Positions 11,281 through 23,045 are shown, counted from the stretch's first letter. The stretch is DNA of 64,000 nt from Undaria pinnatifida (GCA_012845835.1 JABAKD010000029.1:5172000-5235999); one strand, 5' to 3'. Notes: generated from the letters alone by a model not told the origin. Made by a program: numbers and translations.

Positions 11281-11699
11281 CCCTCAGCTACTCACGGTAC
11301 TCGTCTGATACGTACCGAATTGAACCGAGTCGGGTATCGTTGCATTCATACCGCCTTGCCCCTAGCACTGCTGTATGTCGGCGTCCTATTGACTCTGCTA
11401 GTATGATCGATAAACTCGGTGTTGGGGCGCAGGCTGGCTTGCGGGGACAAAAGGCGCGATATCCGGACTGCCGTTAGGCGGGGAGCAGAGATAAGAGTGT
11501 CGATTGATAATATATTCGAAGAACAACAGACTCATGAACTATTCACAGAAGGGCTCGAGGCTTCTCGCGCCAAAGGTGGCCAACAAAAAGTCGTCTGTCT
11601 GGTACCCCGTATATAACGTTTGCTCGGACATTAAAAACATTATGGTAATCACACTTCAATCAGCTGTGGGATCGAAGTTAAATATGCAAAAGTACGAGC

Positions 11700-12180
11700 C
11701 CTTCCGCCACCACCACCACCGCAGCAGTACCTAGCCAGTACGGGCTGGTAGTGATAGTGGTGACGGTGGCGGTGATGGTGACGTCGACTCGGTACCAGTG
11801 CATGTTTTTCTTGTACAGTCCCCTGTTACAGTAGTGATGTTGCGTGCTGAGCCGTTTGACATTGACCTGAACACCAAGCACTGTTTCCATGACGATATGC
11901 AAATTTGCAAATGTACGAGCAATACACCACCACCATCACCACCTCCACCACCACCACCATCACCACCTCCACCACCACCACCATCACCACCTCCACCACC
12001 ACCACCACCACCACCACGACCACCGCCACCACCACCACCACCACCACCACCACCACCACCACCACCACCACCACCGCAAGCGTACGTACCCACTACGGGC
12101 TGTTGGTGGTAATGGTGGTGGTGGACGTACCCAGTACGGGCTGGTGGTGATGGTGGCGGTGGTGGTGGTGATTCGAGTAT
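11700..12180. repeat. CCA/TGG triplet repeat region with opposed strands
   Basis: Bases 11926-12075 are an almost pure CCA/CAC triplet array with regular ATCACC and CTCC interruptions forming a higher-order unit. From about 12101 the complementary TGG/GGT triplets continue to about 12170. The two halves can pair as a long hairpin across about 25 bases. Smaller opposed CCA and GGT blocks lie at 11708-11726 and 11745-11785. Long Pro, His, Thr, Gly or Val frames across this region come from the repeat and are not genes. Confidence 0.9.
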
Positions 12181-12294
12181 GAGCCGTAGTGATGAAAGTG
12201 TCCACCCCCCGCTCGCTGAGCATGCCGACGATCACCTGTCCAACCGTGCGAACGAGTGGAAGTAACAGTTTTGTTTTAAGAACACCCCCCCCCC

Positions 12295-12316
12295 CCCGGC
12301 CAACCGGTTGGCCGGG
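12295..12316. repeat. Perfect 22-bp palindrome next to a C tract
   Basis: The block cccggccaaccggttggccg plus gg is its own reverse complement. It directly follows a run of about 14 C (12281-12295). A symmetric protein-binding site or a cruciform are possible; no neighbouring gene explains it. Confidence 0.8.
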
Positions 12317-12647
12317 CCAATCGGACATCTCGAGCAAGCTCTACGTGGTCAGAGGTGGGTGGATGTTATGAATAATGACGTCTGCAGCCGCGAAAAAGGT
12401 CGAAATCGTCTCCTGATTGGTCGGGTTCGTTGCGCTTGAGGGATCATTTTCTCTGCGCAGATACACACACATGCGTACACACATGCGCAATATATCTTCG
12501 ATCGTAAATAAAGCAAGCCTGGTTGGGTGATTTTAAGCAGGAAACTTCTCGCAGATAACCTCGACACAGCTGACCGCAAGACAAGAGAGACTACGTAGCC
12601 GCGCTGTCGCTTCGCTCCACCGCCTTCTCCTCCATTGAATCATAACC

Positions 12648-12870
12648 CGACAGGTGATATCATCGTGTAAATTCGCGCCACCCATGCAGTAACTCCAATT
12701 CATTTATATGGTCTCCAAATTTCAACTTTCCCCCCCCCCTTGCCCACCCCCCGTCTATCACCAATGACGCTAACGTTACGCGCGCAGTAAGATTCTATTA
12801 ATGTATGGGACCTACCTCCGATATACCCGCCCCTCTCTCCTTTTTGGTCGTACGACTACAGGATATACGT
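12648..12870 (+). repeat. Diverged R-family fragment
   Basis: The order acaggtgatatcatc, ccatgcagtaactccaattc, a C tract (12729-12739) and acgactacaggatatac follows the module order of R2 and R6 at lower identity. Both ends of the element are missing. Confidence 0.5.
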
Positions 12871-13146
12871 TTCAAAACTGGTGTATCCCACAGCCGTAAG
12901 ATTCTGTGTTACGTTTTCATTTATATATACGTGTGTTACAGAATATATCCCACTACATGTTTGTTGACTCTGCCGACCTGCCCCTTGTTATGTGTGACAC
13001 GTATTCTATTGGGAACCGTTGCAGCTGGACGTCTCATTTTCGCTTCCTCGACGAGACGTGGCTGTATATTCTGAAAAAGCCTGTCAGCGAGTTCATGCAA
13101 GACCGGAGCGACAATTCTCATGGCGCATCGGCCGGCAAATTACTAG

Positions 13147-13299
13147 CCATCGAGGAACCCACTGTCGCCCGAGAAGTGGCTGGCCATCAAGGAACTGTGC
13201 AACTTGTTCGAGCCGTTGAAGATCGTCCCGGTGAAACTTTTGGGCGGTGTAAGACGGCATCATCTGTCGTGCCACTCAAGTCTGCCACGACCTCGGTGA
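13147..13299 (+). pseudogene. hAT transposase remnant, catalytic-domain piece
   Basis: A plus frame between stops at 13144 and 13297 reads LSPEKWLAIKELCNLFEPLK and then VKLLGG. This is the pattern of hAT transposases just before the C-terminal region: a Trp after a short helix, then a helix ending in L-x-P-x3-T. An overlapping longer frame (12906-13490) is open but has no family resemblance. The piece is short, so the call rests on this motif plus the second hAT block at 13926. Confidence 0.5.
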
Positions 13300-13925
13300 T
13301 ATCGTTGGGGGGAACGACGTCGAGACCATTGACTGGTCCAGCGACAATGACAGGGGGGTGGAGGACGAGGGACCCACACGGAACACGGTCGACCTTGCGG
13401 ATGTTTTCCGGAAAGGATCTCCAGGTTTCTACCGAAGAGATCGAGAGGCCAAAAAATAATGGACGCCAGGGGGCGATGTGGGGAGGCTAGTCTATTGGCT
13501 TGACAACCGTTTCAATAACTTGAGGCCGAAGGACTGCGGGAAGATCAGGTGTCAGGAACATGCTCGCAAGGCGTTGGACCGGGTGATGCAGAGGATACGC
13601 TCCCCGCCAAACGGCCGGCATCCTGTTGTAAATACCCGGTCTCGCGTCAAACAATTTGCGTCGCCAACCACGCTTAGGCTAGATGGCGGAAGCGTTTGCT
13701 AGAGAAGGGCGCCGCATCCCTGCAGGCGGTAAGCAACCCTGACGGCCCTTCCCATAGTAATCGCAGGGAAACATGAGGCAGAGAAACACTACGACGTGTC
13801 TGCTTTCCGACCCGGCTGCGAGGACTTCAGTCCTCTCTGTTACTCCCACGATGCCCGCAGTCCAACCTGTGATGATCACAGAAACATGGTGTCACCAGCT
13901 CAACTCCCTGTCGTCGTCCACCCCA

Positions 13926-13994
13926 GCACAAGTGTACCTGAGTGTCAACAGTATCAGCTTCCAGTCGGAGAGAGGGTTATTTGTGCACAGCTGA
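13926..13994 (+). pseudogene. hAT transposase remnant, C-terminal dimerisation motif
   Basis: The frame reads AQVYLSVNSISFQSERGLF. hAT transposases carry a segment of the type ARxYLxVxxTSxxSERxFS in their dimerisation region, and this matches with the Thr changed to Ile and the Phe-Ser changed. It lies 0.6 kb after the other hAT block in the same orientation, as expected for one decayed element spanning about 13.1-14.1 kb. No terminal inverted repeats were identified. Confidence 0.55.
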
Positions 13995-13999
13995 CTCGT

Positions 14000-15800
14000 A
14001 CGTAGGGTAGCCTTTGACAGAGAACGGGCCCGAGCGCTGGAAAATGAACGCTGGAAAATGACAAGCTTGTGACGCGAGGAACCCCGTGGTTGTTGACTCG
14101 GCGTTCTGGGTGAAGGCGCATGTTCGAAGCATATCATGTTTCCGGTGCATAAAACAGCAGGTGGGTTTGGAAAGGCCAGTCTGGTATTTTAAAAGGTGTC
14201 ATACAATAGTACCGCTGCTGTTGTCTGTGTGCTTCAGGAATATATTCGCGTGTGGGCGCAAGGGGGGGGGCTGGGATAGCGGTCTCATTGACGGCTGATT
14301 CGGGGGTTCACAACAATATATAGCCTGGTGTTCTGTATTGAACGTGGTATAGCATGGAGCATGTGTTAGCATGTGTTGAGAGTAAATTCAACACATAAGA
14401 TGACAATGTTGTACATTTAAAGTGTTCTATCGCTTCTCAATTGAGGCACGCACGTTACCTATCTATAGAACTGACGGGAAGCATCGTCCAACTTCAAATA
14501 GTTTCATTTGCTATATATCTTCCTTAATTTGTCATTTTTTACCGAATGTGTTTATTTATGTATTACTGCTGTTGCTTTATTCGCTTTGCGTAGAAAGACC
14601 CAGCATGTACCTGGCACGAAAACCGTACAATCGGATTTGTGCGTGTTCGGGTTTGTACGGTGCTTTCATTCGCTGCCTGTAACGGTTTCACTAGTGCGTT
14701 AGTGTCCCGAGAAAAGGGTCAGAAACCGAGAAACGGGCCAGAAACCGTACAAACCCGGGGTTTTGTTACGGCTTAGAACGGTTTGTTCTCGGACACTTGA
14801 AACGGTACAGGTGCAACGTTATTTCTCCGAGGGACCGCAATCGAAGAAGTCTTAATAGTACCTCACCAATAATCTTACCTCGAGTAAGCGGAAATTTCCA
14901 AGAAACTTCAACATGATGAACAAGCCCATGACCTAGATATGCCAGAAGTACCATGCAAAGTAAAAATAGTAACCTTCGGACGGTTTAGAGCTTAGAACCC
15001 CGCCGTTCAGAAAACGGTTCGGCCAAAAAAAGCTACTTCTATCGACACGCGTCCTTATGGTGCACCGTAGAGAAACAGCTCTCTCAATAGCGCTCATTGA
15101 AAAAGGCTTGAGGACCGTGCGAAACCACCGTTGTTCATGGTTTTCCCTACGGACTAGAATCGCACTGTGGCAAAAACCGTTAACAAGGAACGGCGTCGAA
15201 CCGCACCTTGCGAATTCCACCGAGTCATCCCGCTGTAGGCGTTGCAGTTGTTGGATTTACTCATGATATACCTGCCTGATTGAGCTCTTTAAGTGAGGAA
15301 CTGCCGGTCAGTCATTAGTCAGTAATTTCACGAGTATACCTGTATAGAGGGCTAACGCGCATATATGCTTGTTTGGGTTATGCGAACGAATGCCTTCGAA
15401 GTCAATTTTCGTGTAAGATATTGAGCTCCTCATGTTAGGAGCTCAGACAATTTCTACCGGTACGATACGGTCTTGGGGGCAGGCCACCGCTTTAGTATTA
15501 GGTAGATGGTCCGTTTTGTGTGTTGTTAGAATGGCGTTTGGTATTCGGGATAATCATGAGATGGGACAGGCGAAAGCTACCATCGTCTAGATGCCAGCAC
15601 AACTCAGGGAATACTATCAAGCGGTCTCTCTTCCACTTAGAAAGTGAGTAACCCCGAGGGGATGCTTAATAGGTAGACCTGCAAACATATTCAGTGTCGG
15701 ACCGGTGCTTCTAACATATCGTATTGTTCCCCCTGTCCGGTCAATGTTTCATTTTTTTTTCCATTATATTTTCTTTCCATCGAGTCTTCCCTTGCTTACC
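14000..15800. other. Unassigned region
   Basis: Only short competing ORFs are present. Repeated gaaaccg/cggtttg words are scattered over 14620-15200, including the inverted repeat listed separately. Confidence 0.35.
14649..14756. repeat. Inverted repeat with 82-nt loop
   Basis: gggtttgtacggt at 14649-14661 is the exact reverse complement of accgtacaaaccc at 14744-14756. Related words (gaaaccg, cggtttg, gaaacgg) recur around it. Confidence 0.75.
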
Positions 15801-15805
15801 TTGGG

Positions 15806-16570
15806 TTGTCACCTCATCATAGTGGACCCTCTTCCCGTTCCAGCGCCTGTCATTATGGCAGTGAGACAGCGGTAGTTTCATGTTGGTCACCGCTCACGTG
15901 GAACTTGGGCGACAATCGTGGACTTCGTGCGAAAGACGCGCCGTCTCGAGGTGACGATTCGCTAGACTCCAGGCGTCTCGTTTGTTCATCACGCAGCCAG
16001 AGGACGCTTAACAACGGAGCGATGCCCATCGAGACTCGAGAAGGCTTGTTTGCTCCGCACTCCGCCAGCTTGCTTGCATACTCCTCTGCTGAATAACCAG
16101 CACCAGCTTCAAGACAGCCACCGCTCTCTGCATGCCCGGGCCCGCGCGGACATTTTTCTGGTGTCTGGCCGCCTCTGCGTTTCCCACCCTTGGTTTGACC
16201 CGAGCCCCGCTTTCCCATCCGTAGTTAATCTGGACCGGATCTTGACGAAATAGAAGCCCATACGTCGAGGACTCTACAGGATATTCTGTTCATTGGCAGA
16301 GGGTCCCAGATTGATGTTTGCGAGGAGAGCCTTGGGCAACCAGCGCTGGACCAGGATATGCTGTGGTCGCCTCTGCTCCCAGGAGCCCGTGCCCGTGTGC
16401 CCAGGTCCGTGGGCCGCTTCGTTTCGCCCATCCTTCCGAAAAGCAGGCAAAACTCGACGCGCATTTTGTTCTGCTCTCGATTATTTTCAATCATCTACAG
16501 AAAATTCATACTCGTGCCATGGAACACTTTCTAATGGATGCAATTTTTGGAGACGAAGAACGATGAAATT
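15806..16570. other. Unassigned ORF-bearing region
   Basis: A minus frame of 121 codons (16218-15853) containing SAEEYASKLAECGANKPSRV overlaps a plus frame of 96 codons. Two further overlapping frames lie at 16225-16814. The minus frame looks somewhat protein-like, but there is no recognised domain, and I cannot decide which strand, if any, is coding. Confidence 0.25.
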
Positions 16571-16783
16571 CTTCTATACAGCAACGGGTCATTTCCATAC
16601 AGCTAATGCACATACCCCCTCTAAGGCACACGCCCGACGAAACCTCCGCCAAGGCACATACACACAATCCAGTAGGACGCCTCAACGCCACCAAAAACGC
16701 GGCACTCACCACGCCCTCCCCGCTGTTCAAGCTACCCCAATGTTGCACCAACGCCCCCCTCTCCACACACACCTAGCTCTGAT

Positions 16784-16859
16784 CGATTCATGCTGCCGAA
16801 GTAAAGCTCCTTGAACCATTGATGAGATAGCGATTCATGCTGCCGAAGTAAAGCTCCTT
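16784..16859. repeat. 47-bp tandem duplication
   Basis: cgattcatgctgccgaagta followed by aagctccttg occurs at 16784 and again at 16831, separated by a variable spacer. Confidence 0.8.
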
Positions 16860-16974
16860 GCACGAGTGATGATATATCGTTTTGTCATAGTTCTACGTCG
16901 GATGCCATAGACTTGAAATGGGCGAACGATGGATTTCATGCTGTTTTGGTTTTCGTGTTATTAGCGTTGAGGAT

Positions 16975-17540
16975 GCCCTTATCTTGCTTATACTGTGGAC
17001 TGTAGGTCTCGCTACTACTCGCAGTATGCGCATTGCAGCTACACCGCTGCTATGGTAAAGGCTTGCCGTTATCATGCGGTCGGTATGGACGTTGACTTCC
17101 GTTTACACTGCGGCTCTGGTGTATGGGCTACCCTTACGCTGCTGTTAGGGTAGATGATGCCCGTTGTAATGTGAATTGTATGCATGTTGCGTTCCCTCTG
17201 TACTGCTGTTGATGTACGTGCTGTCCTTTACACTGCTGTCAGGGTATATATCACCCGCTACAATGCGGTTGATATGGACGTCGCGTCCCCTTTGTACTGT
17301 AGTTGGGGTACGTGCTGTCCTTGACACTGCTACGGTGCATGCTGCCCTTTTTGATGTGAGTAAACCCTGCTGCTGGTATGGGCGCTGCCTATTATACAGC
17401 TCTGGCATGGTCAATGTCGCAATTTTTTTCTGCGGTTAGTGCGAACGCTGACCTTGTTCCGCGCTATTATGATGGACGCTGCCCTTATATCCTTCGGTTG
17501 AAGCTGATGCTGTCTTTGATACTACTGTGTGACGAGAGCG
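16975..17540. repeat. Degenerate ~30-bp minisatellite
   Basis: Units of roughly 28-36 bp with the pattern gtacgtgctgtccttt, acactgctgt, ggg repeat with heavy divergence. Examples are at 17211-17240, 17246-17280 (ending ggacgtcgcgtcc) and 17308-17340. The tract contains many tactgctgt words. ORFs through it are shaped by the repeat. Confidence 0.6.
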
Positions 17541-17599
17541 AGACACTTTATCTTGTTGAGGGTTGAAACATAGATTTTTTTGCTTCTATAGCAGGGGCA

Positions 17600-19200
17600 T
17601 TGAAATATTATTCCTGCCCCCATTCTTCGTTAACCCGCCGTATCCCCCGTTTCCTCTCGAAGGCCCGATTCTCGCCCCCCTTCGCTAGAGCCTCCCGAGT
17701 GGTTTCTTCCAATAACGAAGAAGGGTTCAAACGAAGGTTGCGGTCTTCTGCGCTTACCCGCCAACGTGGCCACGACTCGGAACCCTTGTCACGCTTGAGC
17801 CCCCCCGATTTTGACGAGCAAAGCTCCTCCGGAAAAGAGGCTGCTGGCGGTGGATCTACGGAGGACTCGCTCGAGCGCCAGTCTTCGAGCTCCCACAACT
17901 CGATCGAGAACCTACCGACACGGCTTCATGTAATGGATCGTCGGGAGGATTCCTCGGGCATCCATCCTTGAGCATGGAACCAGCACAACCCTGTTCGAGG
18001 AGGAATCACAGCAGAGGCCGCAGATGAAAGCCGTTCTGCCCCGTCTTTGATGGGAAGATCGCCAACGGAAGCTACCATATTGTCATTGGCGCAACAACGA
18101 TACGCCCTTCAGAGATCGGCTGCCCGCTTGCCAAATGACCCATCCCACGGTCGGGACGCCCGCAACGAGTCTTCGACCACGGCAACCGAGGTGACATGGG
18201 CTCAGCGGGAGCTGGAAGCTGTGACAACAACGACGCTCAATCTCAAGCCGCGCCCCCAGCAGGCGTAGCGAGATATCGGGAAGAGCGAGAGGGTGAGAAG
18301 AAGGCAATTGCGGCGGCAGTGACGGCGCAACGAGCCCTACGCCGCAGCAATGGGGCAGCTGCGGCGGGAGTCTTCCAAGATTCCCCTGGCTCAGACACCC
18401 AAGTAGGGCGTTAGCTCACGGGCAGAACGGTCTGGGGACGACGATAGGGTCTAGTATATGGTGCTTATGGTGCGATAAGAGTTCACAACCGCGTTGGGGA
18501 CCTTGTTCGTGCTAAGGTCTCCGCTCTCCTGGCCTCAGTCAGGAAGACGTCGCTGCATTTGGCGAAGCTCCTTCCGGCGTGAACGCGTGGTCCACGACAG
18601 ACCACAGCATATTGAAGAGTAAGAGCGTGGCTTCCCGGACCCTAGCAATCGTGAGAGCTCTTCGCGTGACCCACAACGACGCCCAAGACACCGTACTATG
18701 ACCGAGCTCGGACAATGTACAGCAGGAGATCTACCGTTGCAATAGCGACAACCGAGATCATGGCAAGATCACTTCCGAGGCGGAGGGGGATTTGATGGAG
18801 GCAAGGATGGGTCTGGCGGCAGAAGTGGTGGTAGTGGCAGCGTCTACTATCGAGGTGGTAGCTCCTGCCACTGCTATGGAAGAGGGGGCAGTAACGGAGG
18901 CCGCGACGACGCATCAGGGCCTGGGCTGGTTGTGAGGGACCCGGACGCCGTCAGGGCGGCGGATTTGGGGGACATCACCGGGTAAATAGAGGCCGCAGCT
19001 CTGGGGGCGGTCACGGTGGGCCTAGGGATGGTGCGAGATGCCGTTCCCACGACTGCATATCAAAAGCTTAAGATCGTCCTCGGATACGAGCGCCGACCAG
19101 GACGAGGTCAAGGTGGTGACGAGGAAAAGGCAAGAATTTCCCTCGGTCGTGGACATCGTCTCCTCCGCCTAGTGTCTGAGCAAGTTAAGCGTGACGATGA
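17600..19200 (+). pseudogene. Degenerate coding region, possibly retroelement gag
   Basis: Several plus frames follow one another: SPPDFDEQSSSGKEAAGGGS... to 17971, GSAGAGSCDNNDAQSQAAPP and REEREGEKKAIAAAVTAQRA to 18414, then LAIVRALRVTHNDAQDTVL near 18640-18700, and a Glu/Ala/Val-rich segment to 18930. The low-complexity, Gln/Glu-rich helical composition resembles retroelement gag polyproteins, but no diagnostic motif (zinc knuckle, protease, reverse transcriptase) was found. Frames change at least three times, so it is not an intact gene. Confidence 0.3.
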
Positions 19201-19444
19201 TCAAGTAACACCTGTTTCTTCCGACCTCACCCGCCGTAGTACCTCCGCGATTGCCCTGCTTCTGCTCAATATGCAATATCAGATGTTTTCATGCCCCGCG
19301 ACGATCGTTGTACAGATGGCCTACGATCACTCACGTCCTGCAACGTCTAAAACGGACACGACCACCCACATGACGATCTTGATCGATGATGGTTTTTTTA
19401 CATATGGAGCATCTGGACCTGAAGCCTTCACTCTCGTGTTGGCC

Positions 19445-20065
19445 TGCTGTTGACGCACCCAGATCGGGCTACTACGGGAGAGGGAATCACTATATTCATT
19501 AGTTTGAAGGGTGCAATCACACGGCATTGGGGATTTTTTACAGCATCGTGGAGCCCTATGGCAGCTATCCAAAACGGTCTCACCTTGATATAGCCGAGCG
19601 GTCGTACGTAGAGCTTAATAAGTGGCTGAAGCCACGCAACGGTCCGGACGACAACTGAAGGCAACAGCGTTAACGTTTCCCAAACGGGTACACACGAGTT
19701 TACGGGCAGGTCGGCTGCGAGTGGGGCACGAGCAGCGTACACGTGTGATGCCACGGTGTTGGGACACACTGGGTGGTTTGGGCATGTGCCATAACATTTA
19801 TATGTTTTTTTCTCATGGTTGGAGTGACAACTCCGAGGCGGCGTAGGTGGGAAATCCCGAGCGGGGTTTCCCACATTTTCCAAGAAGAACTCTTCCCCCG
19901 GGGATATCCTTCCTTGTGATACATCGCGCTGGGGAAAGTCTATCCGACGGCATAGTCTCCACTGTACACGATGCACCCTCCTTGTTATACTGGTCCGGTC
20001 ATCTATCACGCATCTCGGAATACCTCGGGCGCCTCAAGTGCCCTGGCGATCGAAGCGCGGAAATG
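19445..20065 (+). repeat. Z-family repeat, copy Z1
   Basis: Matches Z3 (25495-26035) through gtcgtacgtagagc, cacgcaacggtcc, gcaggtcggctgcgagtggg, acgagcagcgtacacgtgtg, ggggtttcccac, tccgacggcata, actggtccggtca, tatcacgcatctc and cgggcgcctcaagtgccctg. A minus frame of 193 codons (20009-19428) spans it. Part of that frame (PNHPVCPNTVASHVYAAR) is also open in Z3, but the frames diverge further on. Confidence 0.8.
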
Positions 20066-20480
20066 CTTTCCCTGCCCGACGCATAACTATCGTCGGCACA
20101 AAGGGGGCGTCCCGGTTACGGCCTGGTTGCAGCGTCAACACCTTCCTGCCTTCTCCGCCACCGCCTGTCTGGCGCTGCTCCATCCTCTTCCAACGCGACG
20201 CTTGGCTACCGTCGGCGCCGGGCAGATGCCGGGCGTCATCTCTAGTCTTTTTGCGGAAACTAAGCTCCGCATGCACTCCTCCATTCTCAAACCTGTCCCG
20301 CCGTTTCAGCGAACGGCCGGCGTAAATGCCTGCAGACAAGCGATCATTAAACGTTTCTTCCAGTTCAGGACACATCAGGTGCGCTCTATCCCCGTGGATG
20401 GACGAACGTGAATTTTCTCCTGCCTTCCGGGAAACAGTAGACGTTACAAATACGTTGAAAATACTAGTGTGCAACTCCAT
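20034..20480 (-). CDS. Hypothetical ORF, 148 codons, unrecognised
   Basis: Starts with an ATG at 20480 and ends at 20034, overlapping the edge of repeat Z1. The protein is basic and polar (RSLKRRDRFENGGVHAELSF, then RKKTRDDARHLPGADGS) with a Gly-rich patch near residue 110. No signal peptide, membrane segment or known domain is visible. The plus strand also carries an open frame over the same bases, so this may be chance in GC-rich DNA. Confidence 0.2.
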   Translation of the reverse strand: MELHTSIFNVFVTSTVSRKAGENSRSSIHGDRAHLMCPELEETFNDRLSAGIYAGRSLKRRDRFENGGVHAELSFRKKTRDDARHLPGADGSQASRWKRMEQRQTGGGGEGRKVLTLQPGRNRDAPFVPTIVMRRAGKAFPRFDRQGT

Positions 20481-22719
20481 GCAGTTGAGGCACCCCCGGA
20501 AACTTAAGCGTCTGGGGAAAAAGGGCCTGGTCTTGTTAAACAGGTGACGAGATTGTTCTGCGTCGCCTCAGACTATGCCTTCTTGTTGCGAGGTCGTTAT
20601 TCATTCTTGGTCTTGTCATCTACAAATCTTTTCCTTTCACACTAGCATTCCCCACTTTTATTCACGCCCCCATGCTAGGCCGCGCAGAGGGTTGAATCCT
20701 TGGGAGGGGGGTGCTTTGAACTTTCTGTCCAGTCTTGGTTTAGCGTCTTTGCCCCCCCGCAGTGTGGTCTTTCTTCCCAGAACGCGTGGCAATTTACAAC
20801 TGTTTTCAGGATATGAGGGCAACTTGTCGGTTATCACGACCGCTGGCTCAACCAGGGTATATTTGCTATTTCTACCTGTCCCTCGTCGTTGTATACTCTT
20901 CTTCATGAGCGATCTGCTGGGGCCTTGACATTAGCTCCGTTGTGGGGGGCGGTATACTTGCAAGCTTGCCGACTACCATTCCCTTTTCGAGCATCCGTAC
21001 TATTTAAGACTTTTGGTCGCTTGTATAAAACGGCACGAGCAGGTGTCTCTGCCTTGTGTCTGTACGCCTCGAATTGCTTTCGAATTGTGTTGTGTGGCGA
21101 GCTGATCTGTCGCCTAACGGTCGTCTGAGCGTGGGCCGAGTAAACCCGCTGCGCCAGGGTTGTCGCATTGGTCCGGTGATGGCGGCTGTGGCTGGTGGGG
21201 TGCCTGCGCCGTCCAAAGCAAACCCTACGATGTTGTCACGCACGTACGTTAGACCGTGAATATGACGCTGTGTATGGCCGATGGTGAGGTTTCATCCTCA
21301 GGTCCGGGCCGGCGTTGCTGTAGCACTTGGACAAGGAGATATCCCCACCGCAACATTTTGTGTGGCGAACGTCTAGCAACACAGTTACAGTACAGAAATA
21401 GTGTCCTTGCACAATGAATAGTGTGTATTCCAATAATTCTACACTTTTTTTGGTGACACCGGAAATGGTTGATCGCGTCCAAGTATATGGGGTGGAAGAC
21501 GAAGCGGCTTTTCTACTCCCCGGGTAATGAACGCCGTAGGCGCAGAGGCCCACATTGACGAAGCGTGAAACTTGGCGGCAACTGGCTTTACTGGTTGCTG
21601 GTGTTCATTGCAATCTTATTGAATTTTGAGTTAAACAGTATATATGGTACTAAAGCTTGCCCGTGTTGGTTAGTTGACCAATAAACTTGACCTCGATCAG
21701 GAGATCAGGTGGGCAGCTAAGCAAAAACAAAATAGGATCACGTACATGGGTGCGACGAGCAACGGACGGACAAGGCGAGGGCAGAAGACGTGCCTGCATA
21801 CAATTCAAGACCAGGCATAAAGCTGAGCTCGGATACGAGCAGATTGATAAACACAACAACCCGCGGCCAACACCGCCTGTTTCGCCGCCACACGGAGGAA
21901 CTACCTTGCTGGCGCTCAGCGTATACCCACTCTGCCCCTCCCCACCTTGTCTTGACGGTCAAACGCATACATTCGTCGTTCTGGGAAACTCGGCTGAGTG
22001 GGGAATGCCGTGAAGAAATCGTGGTAGAAAAAAACAAGCTGAAGAAGATATGTGTACTTCGTAACATATCTATCCAGCCGTTTTCGCACGTTAAAGATTT
22101 ATCACAGTACCATAACCCGGACTAAACAAGAGCAGATCCGCTAATTTTCTGCCTTCCTGCTATATCCGCCCGTGCACTGACGGTACGCTACAGAGGTGCC
22201 TCGCTGGGTGTTGACCAAATTGTTTTGCCGAACTCTCAACTGGTTAGTTCGTATATAACGCACCGCTAGTGGTATGCTTCAGCGTGAATCCTTGTTCATT
22301 AATACCGTAGCGTCGAAGTGGTCGTCTCAGTATGGATTTTTAAAATTGTTCGGTTTCAAACTAATTGTATTGTTTTGCGTTTTTTAATCGTCTCGGTTCC
22401 TCCAGTGTAGTTATCCCACAAGGTCGTTCCATCAGGGTATCGCTCTCAACAGGCGCACAAGCCATGGTGGATGCCTGCTGACGCTTCAAATTAACTAGCA
22501 AATTGTTGCTACTTAGGAGCCATGGTCAACAAGCGAATTAGCGAACTAACGCACGCTGTGGTTTTCTTTTTTTAACTCAGTTGAGAATATACAATGATCG
22601 ATCGAGTTGGCTGCTCACTATGCGGCAGTACAGCCGTATAGCTGTAGTACGTGTTGAACCTTGGCCATGTTCTACTGTAGTTTCATTCAGTACCTCAAGT
22701 TGGGGGGATGTTGCAGCGC
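20481..22719. other. Unassigned region
   Basis: Only short competing ORFs occur (for example 21687-22013 and 21790-22125 on plus, 21738-22067 on minus). No domain, repeat or RNA gene was recognised. Confidence 0.35.
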
Positions 22720-23045
22720 TACGAACCCCAGGGCGCTCGAGGTGCCCGGGTTCTTCTGAGATGCGTGATAGCTGACCGGACCAGTTTTACGAGGAGGGTG
22801 CATTGTGCACAGTGGTAATTTTGCCGTCAAATAGGCCCTCCACAGCGCGATGTAGGAAATGGAAGGCTGTCTCCGGCGGAGATATCCTCCCGGGAAAACG
22901 TGGGAAACCCCTTTCGAGATCTCCTATCGACGTTGCCTCGGAGTTGTCACTAGGACCATGAGAAAAAAATATCAAAGAAATACCACGTGTCCAAACCGCC
23001 CAATGCGTCCCAACACCGTGTCATCACACTTGTATTTACACGAGT
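22720..23045 (-). repeat. Z-family repeat, copy Z2 (inverted)
   Basis: In reverse complement it carries the same blocks as Z1 and Z3: ctcatggt, gtgacaactccgaggc, ggggtttcccacgtttt, tgccgtcaaa in place of the tccgacggcata block, actggtccggtcagctatca, and cgggc...gcgccc at the far end. Its upstream flank (23046-23190) differs from Z1 and Z3 and is tRNA-like. Confidence 0.8.

Noticed and set aside
11731..12337. Long poly-Pro, poly-His, poly-Thr, poly-Gly, poly-Val and Trp-rich open frames on both strands
   Set aside because: All are translations of the same CCA/TGG triplet array in different frames; none has non-repetitive protein-like flanks.
12906..13490. 194-codon plus ORF as an intact gene
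   Set aside because: It runs through R-like repeat and hAT remnant in a frame different from the hAT-like reading; composition after the first third is typical of shifted coding sequence.
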